Of a DNA stretch of 64,000 nucleotides, positions 35,813 to 45,218 are shown piece by piece. The notes below the pieces were generated by a model. The model was not told the origin of the DNA, did not search any database, and worked only from the letters and a program-made list of their open reading frames with translations. A program made the translations under genes and the position numbers. Position 1 is the stretch's first letter. Each line of letters begins with the position of its first letter. This stretch comes from Thermomicrobiales bacterium (GTDB taxonomy: Bacteria > Chloroflexota > Chloroflexia > Thermomicrobiales > UBA6265), in contig JAWKPF010000019.1 of NCBI GenBank assembly GCA_041390825.1, positions 1-64,000 on the forward strand, written 5' to 3'.

Positions 35813-36147
35813 GCCTCGGCGCAAATTCGCTCGAACTGGGCAACGCGGAGGACGAACACCACCGCGCCTCCTACCGACACGGTGTGCACGTCGGCCCCGG
35901 TGAGCTCATAGAGTTCGGCATCGAGCTCATCGGGCACCACCTCCACCCGCGAGCGTGAACTGGCCCGAATGAGCTCCAGGCACTCGGAGACGCGTTCGTC
36001 CTCGACGCCCATGAGGACGGTGGAATTGCCCGCCCGCAGGAATCCCCCGGTGCTCTGAATGCGCGTGACGCGGAATCCAGCGCTTGTGACATTTCGAAGC
36101 AGGGGATCCGTGTCGTACGCTTGCACAATCGCTACGATGAGTTTCAC
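35785..36147 (-). CDS. PII-like cyclic-di-AMP receptor protein
   Basis: A 120-residue protein resembling DarA/PstA, the PII-like fold that binds c-di-AMP. The lead strand VKLIVAIVQAYD is followed by the characteristic GFRVTRIQSTGGFLRAGNST (about residues 23-42), containing the conserved TGGFLR loop, and MGVEDERVSECLELI. The natural partner of these receptors is generally unknown. GTG 36147 is chosen, with GGAAGG about 10 bases upstream. The 3' end overlaps the SWIM gene antisense by 28 nt. Confidence 0.85.
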   Translation of the reverse strand: MKLIVAIVQAYDTDPLLRNVTSAGFRVTRIQSTGGFLRAGNSTVLMGVEDERVSECLELIRASSRSRVEVVPDELDAELYELTGADVHTVSVGGAVVFVLRVAQFERICAEAQAGCSSVA

Positions 36148-36215
36148 TTGCCGGTCACCTTCCGTCTGGTCGTCTGGTGCGTTGCTGTGAAAAGTTCGTC
36201 GCTGAGGGCGTGCAC

Positions 36216-36987
36216 GTGGGTTCCGATCCGAAAACGTCAGGACGCTTGCTTGCGTCACTCGCATGGACCGAGATCAGCGAATCGCTTGATTCGCGCTCGA
36301 TCGTTCTTCTGCCGATAGGCGCCGTCGAGGCGCATGGTCCCCACCTGGGACTCGACACGGACGTCATTATTGCGCAAGCCGCCGCTGGGAGCGCGGCTCA
36401 TCGATTCCAGGCGATAGGCCGCCAGGCATGGATTGCGCCGCCGATTTGGTACGGCGTCTCGTTCGTCGGCGCTTCCTTTCCAGGTACAACGCCCGTGGCT
36501 CCCGAGCCGTTCCGCTTGTATCTCGAGTGGGTGTTGCGCGGGTTGAGCGCGATGGGACCGTCTGATGTGGTGGTTGTCAATGCCCACCTGGAACCAGCGC
36601 ATTTCGATGCGATTCTCGATGCGTGCGCAACCGTCTCGGCAGATGTTGGCCGGGTGATCCATGCCGTCGACTACCGGCAACGGGGCTGGGCTGAGCGGTT
36701 GGGCGCCGAGTTTTCCGGCGGAAGCCGGCACGCCGGGAGCTATGAGACGTCTATCGTGCTTGCGGCGAGTCGACTCGGTGCGAACCGATTTGCTTGCCGA
36801 TCTCGAGCCGGTGTCGATCGATCTTCCCGCGGCGCTGAGGTCGGGTGCGAGCACGTTCGACGAAGCCGGCGGGTCATTGGCCTACTTTGGGAATCCCGCT
36901 AGTGCGTCTGCCGAGGAGGGCAAACGGCTTCTTGAGACGGGGGCGATCATCGTCGAGAGCTACCTGCAGAAAGTCGACAGACCATGA
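36216..36987 (+). pseudogene. Creatininase-family amidohydrolase, frameshifted
   Basis: A creatininase-family protein split into two frames. Frame one, from GTG 36216 (GAGGG seven bases ahead), reads the metal site GAVEAHGPHLGLDTD near residue 36, then SGGSRHAGSYETSIVLAAS. Near 36763-36775 the homology moves to the +1 frame (SVRTDLLADLEPVSIDL ... VESYLQKVDRP), ending with the TGA at 36985. A two-base loss around the AGT-CGA junction explains it. Both halves together give a plausible full-length protein of about 255 residues. Intact relatives hydrolyse cyclic amides such as creatinine. It overlaps the aconitase X gene by 4 nt. Confidence 0.75.
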
Positions 36988-38256
36988 GCGGCGCGCATTC
37001 GCTCCATCTGACCGAAACCGAGCGCGGCATGCTGGCGGGTGACGATGGCCCGGCGGCGGCGCTTGCCATGCGCATCCTCACCCGGGTTGCTCCGCTCTAC
37101 GGAGCCGACCGCTTCATCGAAGTCACGAAAGCGCACATCGACGGCATTGTCTACGAGGGAAATGCAGGCCTCGCGTTTGCGGAAAGGTTGGCCGACCTGG
37201 GGGGACGGGTACGGGTGCCAACCTCGCTCAATGTCATGTCGATGGATCGCACCAATTGGCGAGCGCTTGGCCAGGATCCGCAGTTTGCCGACAATGCTCG
37301 CCGGCTCGGCATGGCCTATGTGCGCATGGGCGCAGTGCCGGGTTTCACCTGCGCTCCTTATCACACCGAGGCGACTCCGGTCTTCGGAGAGCAAATCGCG
37401 TGGTCCGAATCGAATGCCGTCGCCTATGCAAATTCGGTCATCGGCGCCCGCACCAACCGATACGGAGACTATCTCGACATTTCCTGCGCCCTCACCGGGC
37501 GGGTTCCGGCGTCGGGTCTGCACTTGACCGAGCATCGGAAAGGAACGCATCACTTCCGCCTCGCTGGCATATCACGCGCGTTGCAGGAGCGCGACGATTT
37601 CTATCCGGTGCTTGGCTATCTGCTTGGGCAATCAGTTTCCAGCGGCGTGCCCGTGATCGACGGGCTCGACGTCGATCCGACCAGCGATCAACTGAAGGCG
37701 CTGGCGGCAGCAGCGGCTTCATCCGGCGCAATCGCGTTGTTCCATATCGTCGGCGTGACCCCTGAGGCTCCCGATTTGCAGCAGGCGTTTCGGCGAACGG
37801 CCGTCGCAGTCGGTTCTCGTCACGCCAGAGCAGCTGCGAGCGGTGCGGAACACACTCACGACAGCAACGTCGGCCGACGTCGATGTGGTGGCGTTTGGGA
37901 GTCCCCATGCCAGCCTACGGGAGTGTGTCGAGCTGGCTTAACTGATGCGCGGACGACATGCGAAGCCCGGCCTGCAGGTCTATCTGACCACAAGCCGAGC
38001 CATCAAGGAGATTCTGGAGCGCACCGGCGCGTTGCACGAGATCGAGGCCTTTGGAACAAGTGTGGTAGTGGATACCTGCATTGCGGTCGCGCCATTGGTG
38101 AAACCAGGCGCGAAGGTATTGATGACCAACTCGGGGAAATACGCGCATTACGGGCCAGGGATCATCGGTGTCGATTCGATCTATGGTTCGACACGGGAAT
38201 GCATCGAGGCGGCAGTCAGCGGCAAGGCAGCGGTGGACGATTCGGTATGGCACTAG
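36984..38256 (+). pseudogene. Aconitase X catalytic subunit, frameshift plus nonsense
   Basis: A DUF521/AcnX large subunit that needs two repairs. The first part (ATG 36984) has PTSLNVMSMDRTNW, GFTCAPYHTEATP and DISCALTGRVP. At 37788-37790 one extra T shifts the frame; removing it gives QQAFGERPSQSVLVTPEQL. In the restored frame a TAA at 37939-37941 interrupts ELA-LMRGRHAKPGLQVYL. After that VVVDTCIAVAPL and MTNSGKYAHYGPG are intact to the TAG at 38256. The pattern Cys, Cys, Cys is that of the iron-sulfur site. AcnX enzymes act as mevalonate-5-phosphate or cis-3-hydroxyproline dehydratases; the substrate here is unknown. Confidence 0.78.
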
Positions 38257-38657
38257 CGCATCTGCGCGAGCCGCTGGTCGACGGGGCCGCGACCGGAACT
38301 GCCCTCGTGACCGATACCCCACTCAGCTTCTGGGTAGTGGACCCACGAACCGGAGAAGTCATCGACCGGCGCCATCCGTTGGCGGGGACGATGACCGGCC
38401 GTGTGCTGGCTCTTCCCGCTGGGAGGATCTTGCTCGCCAGCGGTGTGCTGCTCGAGTCGATCGCCAATGGCGCGGCGCCGGTGGGCATCGTCATCTCCGA
38501 AATCGATCCCATCATCGGGCTGGGAGCGATTCTGGGTGAGGAATTGTTGGGCATCACCGTTCCGGTTGTCCTGGTTACCGCTGAAGAACGAGCGTCGATC
38601 GTTCGTGGAGTCCTGGTCTCGATCGAACCCGGCGGAACGATCGTTGTCGGAGAATGA
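38247..38657 (+). CDS. Aconitase X small (swivel) subunit, active-site motif lost
   Basis: A 136-residue DUF126 protein, intact in frame. It reads DTPLSFWVVDPRTGEVIDRRHPLAGTMTG (about residues 23-51) and GAAPVGIVISEIDPIIGLGAI (about 80-100), as expected for the swivel domain. Where the family has GRGSxSxSG it reads GRILLASG. The DNA shows why: adding three G residues in short G runs (38418-38440) restores GRGSCSASG. So it is probably non-functional, like its partner. It overlaps the large subunit by 10 nt. Confidence 0.7.
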   Translation: MALAHLREPLVDGAATGTALVTDTPLSFWVVDPRTGEVIDRRHPLAGTMTGRVLALPAGRILLASGVLLESIANGAAPVGIVISEIDPIIGLGAILGEELLGITVPVVLVTAEERASIVRGVLVSIEPGGTIVVGE

Positions 38658-38695
38658 ACGAGCGGTGAGGTCGTTCCCGCGATCCCACCGCTCGA
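38658..38695. terminator. Hairpin between aconitase X and leuB
   Basis: CGAGCGGTG (38659-38667) pairs with CACCGCTCG (38686-38694) in the gap between the convergent aconitase X small subunit and the 3' end of leuB. No strong T run, so it is a likely but not certain terminator for the ilv-leu operon. Confidence 0.55.
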
Positions 38696-38734
38696 ACGAG
38701 TCGTACTTTCCGTTGCGGTCGGAACACCTGCTGA

Positions 38735-39832
38735 TCAGGCGATTCTCCGGGCCACCTCGTCACCAAACGCATCGGTGGACGCAGCTGGCAGATCGCCAGC
38801 AATGTCGTAGGTGCGAATTCCAGCCTCGATCGTTTCGTTGACGGCGCGTTCCACATCGGCGGCGGCCGCCTCGAGTCCAAGCGAGGTGCGCAATAGCATC
38901 GCGAACGACAGAATCGTGCCAACAGGGTTCGCACGACCCTGGCCTGCCATGCTCGGAGCCGAGCCATGGATCGGCTCATAGACGCCTCTGCGACGGCTAT
39001 CATCCGCGCCGCGCTGCGCCCCGATGCTCGCTGACGGCAGGAGACCGATCGACCCGGCGAGCACGGAGGCCTCATCGGTCAGGATGTCTCCGAACATGTT
39101 CTCCATGACGACCACATCGAAGCGTGACGGCTGCCGCACGAGCCGCATCGACATCGCGTCGACGAGCACATGCTCGACAGTGACATCTGGATAGTCGGGC
39201 GCGGTCTCTTCCACGATCTGCCGCCACAGGCGCGAGGTCGCGAGCACATTCATCTTGTCGACGCTGGCGAGTTGCTTGCGCCGGGTGCGCGCCAGCTCGA
39301 ATGCAAGACGGACGACACGCGCGATTTCGGCTTCGCTATAGCGCATGGTGTCGACCGCGGAACGTCCCTTGCTGGTGGTGCGTTGACCAGACGGCTTGCC
39401 GAAGTAGATCCCGCCGGTGAGCTCGCGGACGACCACCAGGTCGGTGCCAGAGACGATCTCGGTCTTGACTGGCGATGTATGCGCCAGCGCCGAGTTGACC
39501 GCCACTGGGCGGAGGTTGGCAAAGAGGCCCATTCCCTTGCGCAGCGCAAGGAGACCTCGCTCAGGGCGCCGCGAGACCTCGATGTTGTCCCAGGCCGGAC
39601 CGCCCACCGCGCCGAGCAGCACGGCATCGGCTTTCTTGCAGATGGCAAGATCTTCGGTTCGCAACGGCACGCCATACGCGTCGATCGCCGCACCGCCGAT
39701 CTCGACGTTCGTGGTCTCGAAGAGCACGTCGTACTTGGTCGCGACGGCTTCCATCGCCTTGACGGCCTGCGACACGATTTCGGGACCGACTCCGTCGCCC
39801 GGCATGAGAACGATGTTCGCTTTGGTTGCCAC
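38735..39832 (-). CDS. leuB: 3-isopropylmalate dehydrogenase
   Basis: A 365-residue NAD-dependent beta-decarboxylating dehydrogenase, third step of leucine synthesis from 2-isopropylmalate. Family blocks are VLMPGDGVGPEIV near residue 8, LLGAVGGPAWD near 70, VVVRELTGGIYFGKPSG near 130, SVDKMNVLATSRLWR near 187 and DVVVMENMFGDILTDEAS near 237, followed by YEPIHGSAP near 275. GTG 39832 has GGAGGAAA upstream. It is last in the ilv-leu operon, 70 nt after leuD. Confidence 0.95.
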   Translation of the reverse strand: MATKANIVLMPGDGVGPEIVSQAVKAMEAVATKYDVLFETTNVEIGGAAIDAYGVPLRTEDLAICKKADAVLLGAVGGPAWDNIEVSRRPERGLLALRKGMGLFANLRPVAVNSALAHTSPVKTEIVSGTDLVVVRELTGGIYFGKPSGQRTTSKGRSAVDTMRYSEAEIARVVRLAFELARTRRKQLASVDKMNVLATSRLWRQIVEETAPDYPDVTVEHVLVDAMSMRLVRQPSRFDVVVMENMFGDILTDEASVLAGSIGLLPSASIGAQRGADDSRRRGVYEPIHGSAPSMAGQGRANPVGTILSFAMLLRTSLGLEAAAADVERAVNETIEAGIRTYDIAGDLPAASTDAFGDEVARRIA

Positions 39833-39902
39833 TCGCTTGATTTCCTCCGTTTGGACATGATGATGGGCGCTTCGTCGAGCGCCCATCGCTGATTCCCTGG
39901 CG

Positions 39903-40502
39903 TTACGGGATGTGAATGCTTGGCATCCAGGCCGGGCGGGTCGCCTCGTAGGCGGTGATGTCTTCCGCATGCCGCATGGTAATGCCGATGTCGTCGAGCC
40001 CTTCGAGGAGCCGGTACTGCGTGAAATCGTCCATCGGAAACTCGATCTCTACGCCGATCTCAGGGACGGAGAGGGTTCGATTTTCGATGTCGATCGACAT
40101 CTCCAGTCCCGGTTCATCAGTAGCCGCTCGCATCAGCAGGTCGTTGACATCCTCCGGTACGACCACCGGCACCAAACCGGTCTTGGTCGCGTTATTGCGG
40201 AAGATGTCGCCAAACTTGGGGCAGATCACGGCCTGAATGCCGTTTTCCATCAACGCCCACACAGCATGTTCGCGAGAGCTGCCGATCCCGAAGTTCGGGC
40301 CCGCAATCAGGATGGAACCGCCCTGATACTCGGGCTTGTTCATGACGAAGTCCGGATCCTGCTTCCAGGAGGAGAACAGCCCTTCGGCGAAGCCAGTTCG
40401 CTCCACACGGCGTAGCCAGACGGCCGGGATGATCTGGTCGGTATCGACATTGGCACGGTCGAGCGGAATCGCCTTGCCTTCGATCTTCTGAATCTTCTGC
40501 AT
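39903..40502 (-). CDS. leuD: 3-isopropylmalate dehydratase small subunit
   Basis: A 199-residue swivel-domain subunit that works with LeuC to isomerise isopropylmalate. It has DRANVDTDQIIPAVWLRR (about residues 15-32), GPNFGIGSSREHAVWAL (about 68-84) with the catalytic Ser, and FGDIFRNNATKTGLVPV (about 96-113). Normal length. ATG 40502 begins 5 nt after the leuC stop. Confidence 0.96.
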   Translation of the reverse strand: MQKIQKIEGKAIPLDRANVDTDQIIPAVWLRRVERTGFAEGLFSSWKQDPDFVMNKPEYQGGSILIAGPNFGIGSSREHAVWALMENGIQAVICPKFGDIFRNNATKTGLVPVVVPEDVNDLLMRAATDEPGLEMSIDIENRTLSVPEIGVEIEFPMDDFTQYRLLEGLDDIGITMRHAEDITAYEATRPAWMPSIHIP

Positions 40503-40507
40503 GGCGG

Positions 40508-41941
40508 TTACCTCAAGTCAGCCGGCGTGGCGAACGAACCGACCACCGCTGTTGCTGCGGCGACTGCCGGCGAAACCAGATGCGTGCGGCCGCCCTTGCC
40601 CTGTCGGCCTTCGAAGTTGCGGTTGCTGGTGGAGGCGCAGCGTTGACCCGGCGCGAGTTGGTCTGGATTCATCCCCAGGCACATCGAGCACCCGGCCGAC
40701 CGCCATTCGAACCCGGCAGCGCGGAAGATGCGATCGAGCCCTTCCTTTTCTGCCTGTTCCTTGACGCGCATCGAGCCAGGAACAACGTAGGCCTGCACGC
40801 CGGTGGCAACCTGCCGCCCGTCGATGACCGATGCCGCCAGGCGGAGGTCCTCGATGCGGCTGTTCGTGCATGAGCCAAGAAACACCACATCCACCGGAAC
40901 ATCCCGCATCGGTGTGCCGGGCGTCAGGTCCATGTAGGCCAGTGCGCGCTCTGCGGCGCTGCGTTGTCCCGGATCGGCAATGCGCGACGGATCGGGCACC
41001 GCTGCGTCGATAGGAACGACCTGGCCTGGGTTGGTGCCCCACGAAACGTAGGGGGCAATCCTGGCGGCGTCGAGCTCGACATAGGTGTCGAATACGGCAT
41101 TGTCATCGGTTGGAAGCGACTGCCAGTAGTCCAGGGCTTGCTCCCAGAGCTTGCCTTTGGGCGCGTATTTCCGGCCTTCGATGTAGCTGAAGGTGGTGTC
41201 ATCCGGCGCGATCATGCCAGCTTTGGCGCCAGCCTCGATCGACATATTGCAGATCGTCATCCGCCCCTCCATTGAGAGGTTGCGGATCGCCGAACCGCGG
41301 TACTCGACCATATGACCGATGCCGCCGCCGGTGGTGATCTGGCCAATGATTGCCAGAATGATGTCTTTGGCGGTGGATCCTTCCGGCAGCTCGCCGTCGA
41401 CATTGATCGACATGGTCTTGGGGCGCATCTGCGGCAGCGTCTGCGTCGCCAGCACATGTTCCACCTCGCTCGTGCCGATCCCGAACGCGAGCGCGCCAAA
41501 TGCACCGTGGGTAGACGTATGGCTGTCGCCACAGACAATCGTCATGCCTGGAAGCGTCAACCCTTGCTCGGGGCCGATGACATGGACTATGCCCTGGCCC
41601 GGCGACCCCATCGGGTGCAGCAGGATGCCTGACGCCCGCGTGTTCTCGGTGAGCGTTTCGACCTGTTTCGCGGAAATGGGGTCCTTGATGGGAAGGTGGA
41701 TATCGATCGTCGGCACATTGTGATCGGCCGTCGCGACGGTCAAGTCGGTGCGCCGCACATCGCGGCCGTGCATCCGCAGGCCCTCGAAGGCCTGCGGAGA
41801 TGTCACTTCATGCACCAGGTGCAAATCGATGTAGAGGAGATCGGGGCCGCCGGCCTCGGTGCGAACAACGTGGGCATCCCACAGCTTGTCGCTCAGCGTC
41901 CTGCCGGACGGCTGCGTTGGAATATCGCTTTCTGCACTCAT
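40508..41941 (-). CDS. leuC: 3-isopropylmalate dehydratase large subunit
   Basis: A 477-residue [4Fe-4S] aconitase-family enzyme. It has LHLVHEVTSPQAFEGL near residue 40, CGDSHTSTHGAFGALAFGIGTSE near 138, and the cluster cysteines in GSCTNSRIEDL near 353 and GCSMCLGMNPD near 415. The C-terminal block NRNFEGRQGKGGRTHLVSP is typical. ATG 41941 is preceded by GGAG in the leuA tail, 9 nt after the leuA stop. Confidence 0.96.
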   Translation of the reverse strand: MSAESDIPTQPSGRTLSDKLWDAHVVRTEAGGPDLLYIDLHLVHEVTSPQAFEGLRMHGRDVRRTDLTVATADHNVPTIDIHLPIKDPISAKQVETLTENTRASGILLHPMGSPGQGIVHVIGPEQGLTLPGMTIVCGDSHTSTHGAFGALAFGIGTSEVEHVLATQTLPQMRPKTMSINVDGELPEGSTAKDIILAIIGQITTGGGIGHMVEYRGSAIRNLSMEGRMTICNMSIEAGAKAGMIAPDDTTFSYIEGRKYAPKGKLWEQALDYWQSLPTDDNAVFDTYVELDAARIAPYVSWGTNPGQVVPIDAAVPDPSRIADPGQRSAAERALAYMDLTPGTPMRDVPVDVVFLGSCTNSRIEDLRLAASVIDGRQVATGVQAYVVPGSMRVKEQAEKEGLDRIFRAAGFEWRSAGCSMCLGMNPDQLAPGQRCASTSNRNFEGRQGKGGRTHLVSPAVAAATAVVGSFATPADLR

Positions 41942-41950
41942 TCAGTCGAG

Positions 41951-43528
41951 CTAACTCCAGCGTGAAACGCTTGTCGTCCCGGCAAGCACCGTGGTCGATT
42001 CGCCGATTTCGATCTTGCTCATGGCGTCGATATACGCGCGCGCGCTGGCTTCGACAATGTCGGTCGCCAGTCCATGTCCGGTGTAGATGGCGTCTTGCCA
42101 TTTGATGCGAACGTGAACCTGACCTTGCGCATCGTAGCCAGGCGTAACGGCCTCGACGTGGTAGTACTCGAGCGACGGCTCGAATCCTGCAGCAGCGCCG
42201 ATCGCCATGAAGAGCGCGTCGACCGGGCCGTTTCCCTCGGCGTTGCCGACCAGCGTTTCGTCATTGTGCCCGAGCACGATGGAAACGGTCGTGGGTTCGC
42301 CGCTGGCGATGTCGACCTTCCATTGGCGGAGGGTGTAGACGTCGTCCTTGGTCTCTTGCTGATTGCGGACCAGCGCGACGAGGTCCGCCGCGGTGACACG
42401 CTTCTTCTTGTCGGCCAATTCGAGAAACTTCTCGTAGGCCGCCTGCATTTCTTCCTCGGACAGCTTGATACCGAGATCGTTGAGCCCGTTGCGGAACCCG
42501 GCTCGGCCAGAGTGCTTGCCCAGCACCAACCGAGTGCCTTCCCAGCCTACGTCTTCGGGATTCATGATCTCGTAGGTAGTGCGGTGCTTCAGCATGCCGT
42601 CCTGATGGATGCCGGCTTCGTGCGCAAAGGCGTTGTCGCCCACGATCGCCTTGTTGACCTGCACCTCCAGGCCGGTTATGCCGGAGAGGCGGCGGCTAAT
42701 GGGGACGATGCGGTCGGTGCGGATGTTCGTGTACGCGCCGCCAAACTGCTCGCCTCGGGTCGCCAGCGCCATGACGACTTCTTCCAGCGCGGTGTTGCCA
42801 GCGCGTTCGCCAATGCCGTTGACGGTTACCTCTGCCTGACGGGCGCCAGCCGCAATCGCTGCCAATGTGTTGGCGGTGCCCATGCCCAGATCGTTGTGAC
42901 AATGGACCGAGATGATCACATCGTCGATTCCCGGCACGCGCTCCTGCAGGTAGGCCATCAGATTGGCGTATTCGGCCGGCGTGGTGTAGCCGACCGTATC
43001 GGGCACGTTCAGCGTCGTCGCTCCCGCCTTGATAGCGGTATCGAACACCTGCACCAGGAAGTCCCAATCGGAGCGGGTCGCATCCTCGGCGGAAAACTCG
43101 ACATCGCTGGTGAATGACTTGGCGAAGGCGACCATCTCGGCGATGCGCTCGATCAGCTCCTCGCGCGTCATCTTGAGCTTGTGCTCGAGATGAATGTCGG
43201 ACGAGGCGATGAAGGTATGAATACGGGCGGATTCGGCTCCCTGGATCGCCTTGGCGGCCCGCTCGATGTCGTTTCGGTTGGCGCGGGCGAGACCGGCTAC
43301 GGTGGCGCCCTTGACGCGCTCGGCGATCAGCTTGACCGCTTCGAAGTCACCGGGCGAGGCCGCCGGAAAGCCGGCTTCGATGATGTCGACGCCCAACTCG
43401 ACCAGGGCGTCGGACATCTCGAGCTTCTCCTCGACCGTCATCGTCGCGCCGGGAGATTGCTCGCCGTCGCGCAAAGTGGTGTCGAAGATCCAGATTCGTT
43501 TCCGTACATCAGGCTCCGCTGATGGCAT
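41951..43528 (-). CDS. leuA: 2-isopropylmalate synthase
   Basis: A 525-residue enzyme that condenses acetyl-CoA with 2-ketoisovalerate, the committed step of leucine synthesis. The TIM-barrel catalytic domain has FDTTLRDGEQSPG near residue 15, VHCHNDLGMGTANTLAAI near 205 (metal-binding HxH) and NGIGERAGNTALEE near 235. The C-terminal LeuA dimer/regulatory domain (about 385-520) is present, so leucine feedback is plausible. GGAG lies ahead of ATG 43528. It follows ilvC by 21 nt. Confidence 0.95.
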   Translation of the reverse strand: MPSAEPDVRKRIWIFDTTLRDGEQSPGATMTVEEKLEMSDALVELGVDIIEAGFPAASPGDFEAVKLIAERVKGATVAGLARANRNDIERAAKAIQGAESARIHTFIASSDIHLEHKLKMTREELIERIAEMVAFAKSFTSDVEFSAEDATRSDWDFLVQVFDTAIKAGATTLNVPDTVGYTTPAEYANLMAYLQERVPGIDDVIISVHCHNDLGMGTANTLAAIAAGARQAEVTVNGIGERAGNTALEEVVMALATRGEQFGGAYTNIRTDRIVPISRRLSGITGLEVQVNKAIVGDNAFAHEAGIHQDGMLKHRTTYEIMNPEDVGWEGTRLVLGKHSGRAGFRNGLNDLGIKLSEEEMQAAYEKFLELADKKKRVTAADLVALVRNQQETKDDVYTLRQWKVDIASGEPTTVSIVLGHNDETLVGNAEGNGPVDALFMAIGAAAGFEPSLEYYHVEAVTPGYDAQGQVHVRIKWQDAIYTGHGLATDIVEASARAYIDAMSKIEIGESTTVLAGTTSVSRWS

Positions 43529-43549
43529 GTGCAGATACTCCGTTTCGGT

Positions 43550-44563
43550 CTACGAGACCGGACGATTCCCCTGCTTGAGGAAGGGCATCATCGCGCGCAG
43601 ACCCTTGCCGACTTCTTCGATCTGCGAATTGGCGTGCTCTTCACGCAGCCGCAGGAAGTTGTCGCGACCAGATTCGTTTTCCGCGATCCAGGCTGCCGCC
43701 CAGTTCCCGTTCTGGATCTCGGTCAAGAGACCCCTCATCGCTTCACGCGTGCCTGCGTCGATGATCTTCGGCCCGGCGGTGTAGTCGCCATATTCGGCCG
43801 TGTCACTGACGGAATAGCGCATGTAGGAAAGACCGCCGGTGTAGAAGAGATCGACGATCAGCTTCAGCTCGTGCAGCACCTCGAAGTAGGCAATCTCCGG
43901 CTGATACCCGGCCTCGACCAGGGTATCGAACCCGGCCTCCACCAGCGCCGCGACACCGCCGCAAAGCACCGCCTGCTCGCCGAAGAGATCGGTCTCGGTC
44001 TCTTCCTGGAATGTCGTCTCGAGAACGCCGGCGCGCGTCGAGCCGAGGCCCTTCGCATACGCCAGCGCAGTCTCCTTTGCATGTCCTGATGGGTTCTGTT
44101 CGACAGCGATCAGCGCGGGAACGCCGATACCTTCCTGGTAGAGCTCGCGGACACGGTGTCCAGGGCTCTTGGGCGCGATCATGGCAACATCGACATCCGC
44201 CGGCGGCTTGATGGCGCCGAAATTGATGTTGAAGCCATGCGCGAACATGAGGGTCTTGCTCGAGTCAAGATTCGGCTCGATCTCTTCACGGTAGACCTTC
44301 GCCTGGGTTTGGTCGGGGATGACGATCATGATGACGTCAGCAGCCTTGGCTGCATCTGCGACCGACATGACCTGCAATCCATCGGATTCCGCTTTGGCGC
44401 GGCTCTTGCTGCCCTCGTGCAGGCCGACGATGACATTCAGGCCCGAATCGCGCAGGTTTTGCGCATGGGCATGACCCTGGCTGCCGTAGCCGATCACGGC
44501 GATCGTCTTGCCCGCAAGCGCATCGAGACTCGCGTCCTGGTCGTAGTAGATCGTTGCCGGCAC
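43550..44563 (-). CDS. ilvC: Ketol-acid reductoisomerase (class I)
   Basis: A 337-residue class I enzyme that converts acetolactate to 2,3-dihydroxyisovalerate with NADPH. The Rossmann start AVIGYGSQGHAHAQNL (about residues 22-37) leads to LHEGSKSRAKAE, the cofactor-specificity loop. The C-terminal knotted domain has ETETDLFGEQAVLCGG near 188 with metal-binding Asp/Glu and SDTAEYGDYTAGP near 250. GTG 44563 has GGAAGGAA upstream. It follows ilvN by 79 nt. Confidence 0.96.
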   Translation of the reverse strand: MPATIYYDQDASLDALAGKTIAVIGYGSQGHAHAQNLRDSGLNVIVGLHEGSKSRAKAESDGLQVMSVADAAKAADVIMIVIPDQTQAKVYREEIEPNLDSSKTLMFAHGFNINFGAIKPPADVDVAMIAPKSPGHRVRELYQEGIGVPALIAVEQNPSGHAKETALAYAKGLGSTRAGVLETTFQEETETDLFGEQAVLCGGVAALVEAGFDTLVEAGYQPEIAYFEVLHELKLIVDLFYTGGLSYMRYSVSDTAEYGDYTAGPKIIDAGTREAMRGLLTEIQNGNWAAAWIAENESGRDNFLRLREEHANSQIEEVGKGLRAMMPFLKQGNRPVS

Positions 44564-44642
44564 TCCGGTTCCTTCCTTCTTGTGTCAGATCGTGTCGCGC
44601 CCGAGCACGCGCAAGGGCGCCCAATTATCGACGGTTTTCTCT

Positions 44643-45188
44643 CTAGTCGGCGACCGCTGACCCAGCATATTGATCGGCGCCCGCGAATCCCTTGCTGGTG
44701 ATGTTGCCACTGCCCTTGCTCATCGCGATAGCGCCGGTGCGCGCCAGCTCACGAATACCGAAGGAACGCAACATCGTCAGGAGCGATTCGATCTGCTCCA
44801 CCGTGCCGGTTGCCTCGATCATGATGGTGTTGGGACTGGCGTCCAGCACACGCGCATTGAACATCTGGGCGACCAGCAAGACCTCCTGCCGTTGTTGCGC
44901 CTTGGCGGCGACTTTCACGATCGCCATCTCATGCGCCACAACCGGTTGATCGGTCAGGTCGATGACCTTGAGCACTTCCATCAACTTGTAGAGTTGCTTG
45001 CCGGCCTGCTCGATATCCGCGTCAGTGCCGCGCAGGACGATGGTCATGCGCGAGACGCCGGGTTGCTCCGAGTGTCCGACGGTGATGGAGTCGATATTGA
45101 ACGACCGTCGCCGCAGCAGCGAGACGACTCGATTGAGCACGCCGGGATGGTCTTCCACCATCACGATCAGGGTGTGTTGCCGTTTCAT
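44643..45188 (-). CDS. ilvN: Acetolactate synthase small subunit
   Basis: A 181-residue regulatory subunit that binds valine and controls the large subunit. The N-terminal ACT domain reads VEDHPGVLNRVVSLLRRRSFNIDSITVGHSE (key residues Gly and Asn near 16 and 31). A second ACT-like half spans about 80-160 (EIVKVAAKAQQRQEVLLVAQMF-like). It follows ilvB by 30 nt. The symbol ilvH is used for the same protein in some genomes. Confidence 0.94.
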   Translation of the reverse strand: MKRQHTLIVMVEDHPGVLNRVVSLLRRRSFNIDSITVGHSEQPGVSRMTIVLRGTDADIEQAGKQLYKLMEVLKVIDLTDQPVVAHEMAIVKVAAKAQQRQEVLLVAQMFNARVLDASPNTIMIEATGTVEQIESLLTMLRSFGIRELARTGAIAMSKGSGNITSKGFAGADQYAGSAVAD

Positions 45189-45218
45189 GCTTTGCTCCTG
45201 GCCCCGATGGGAGTTGAC

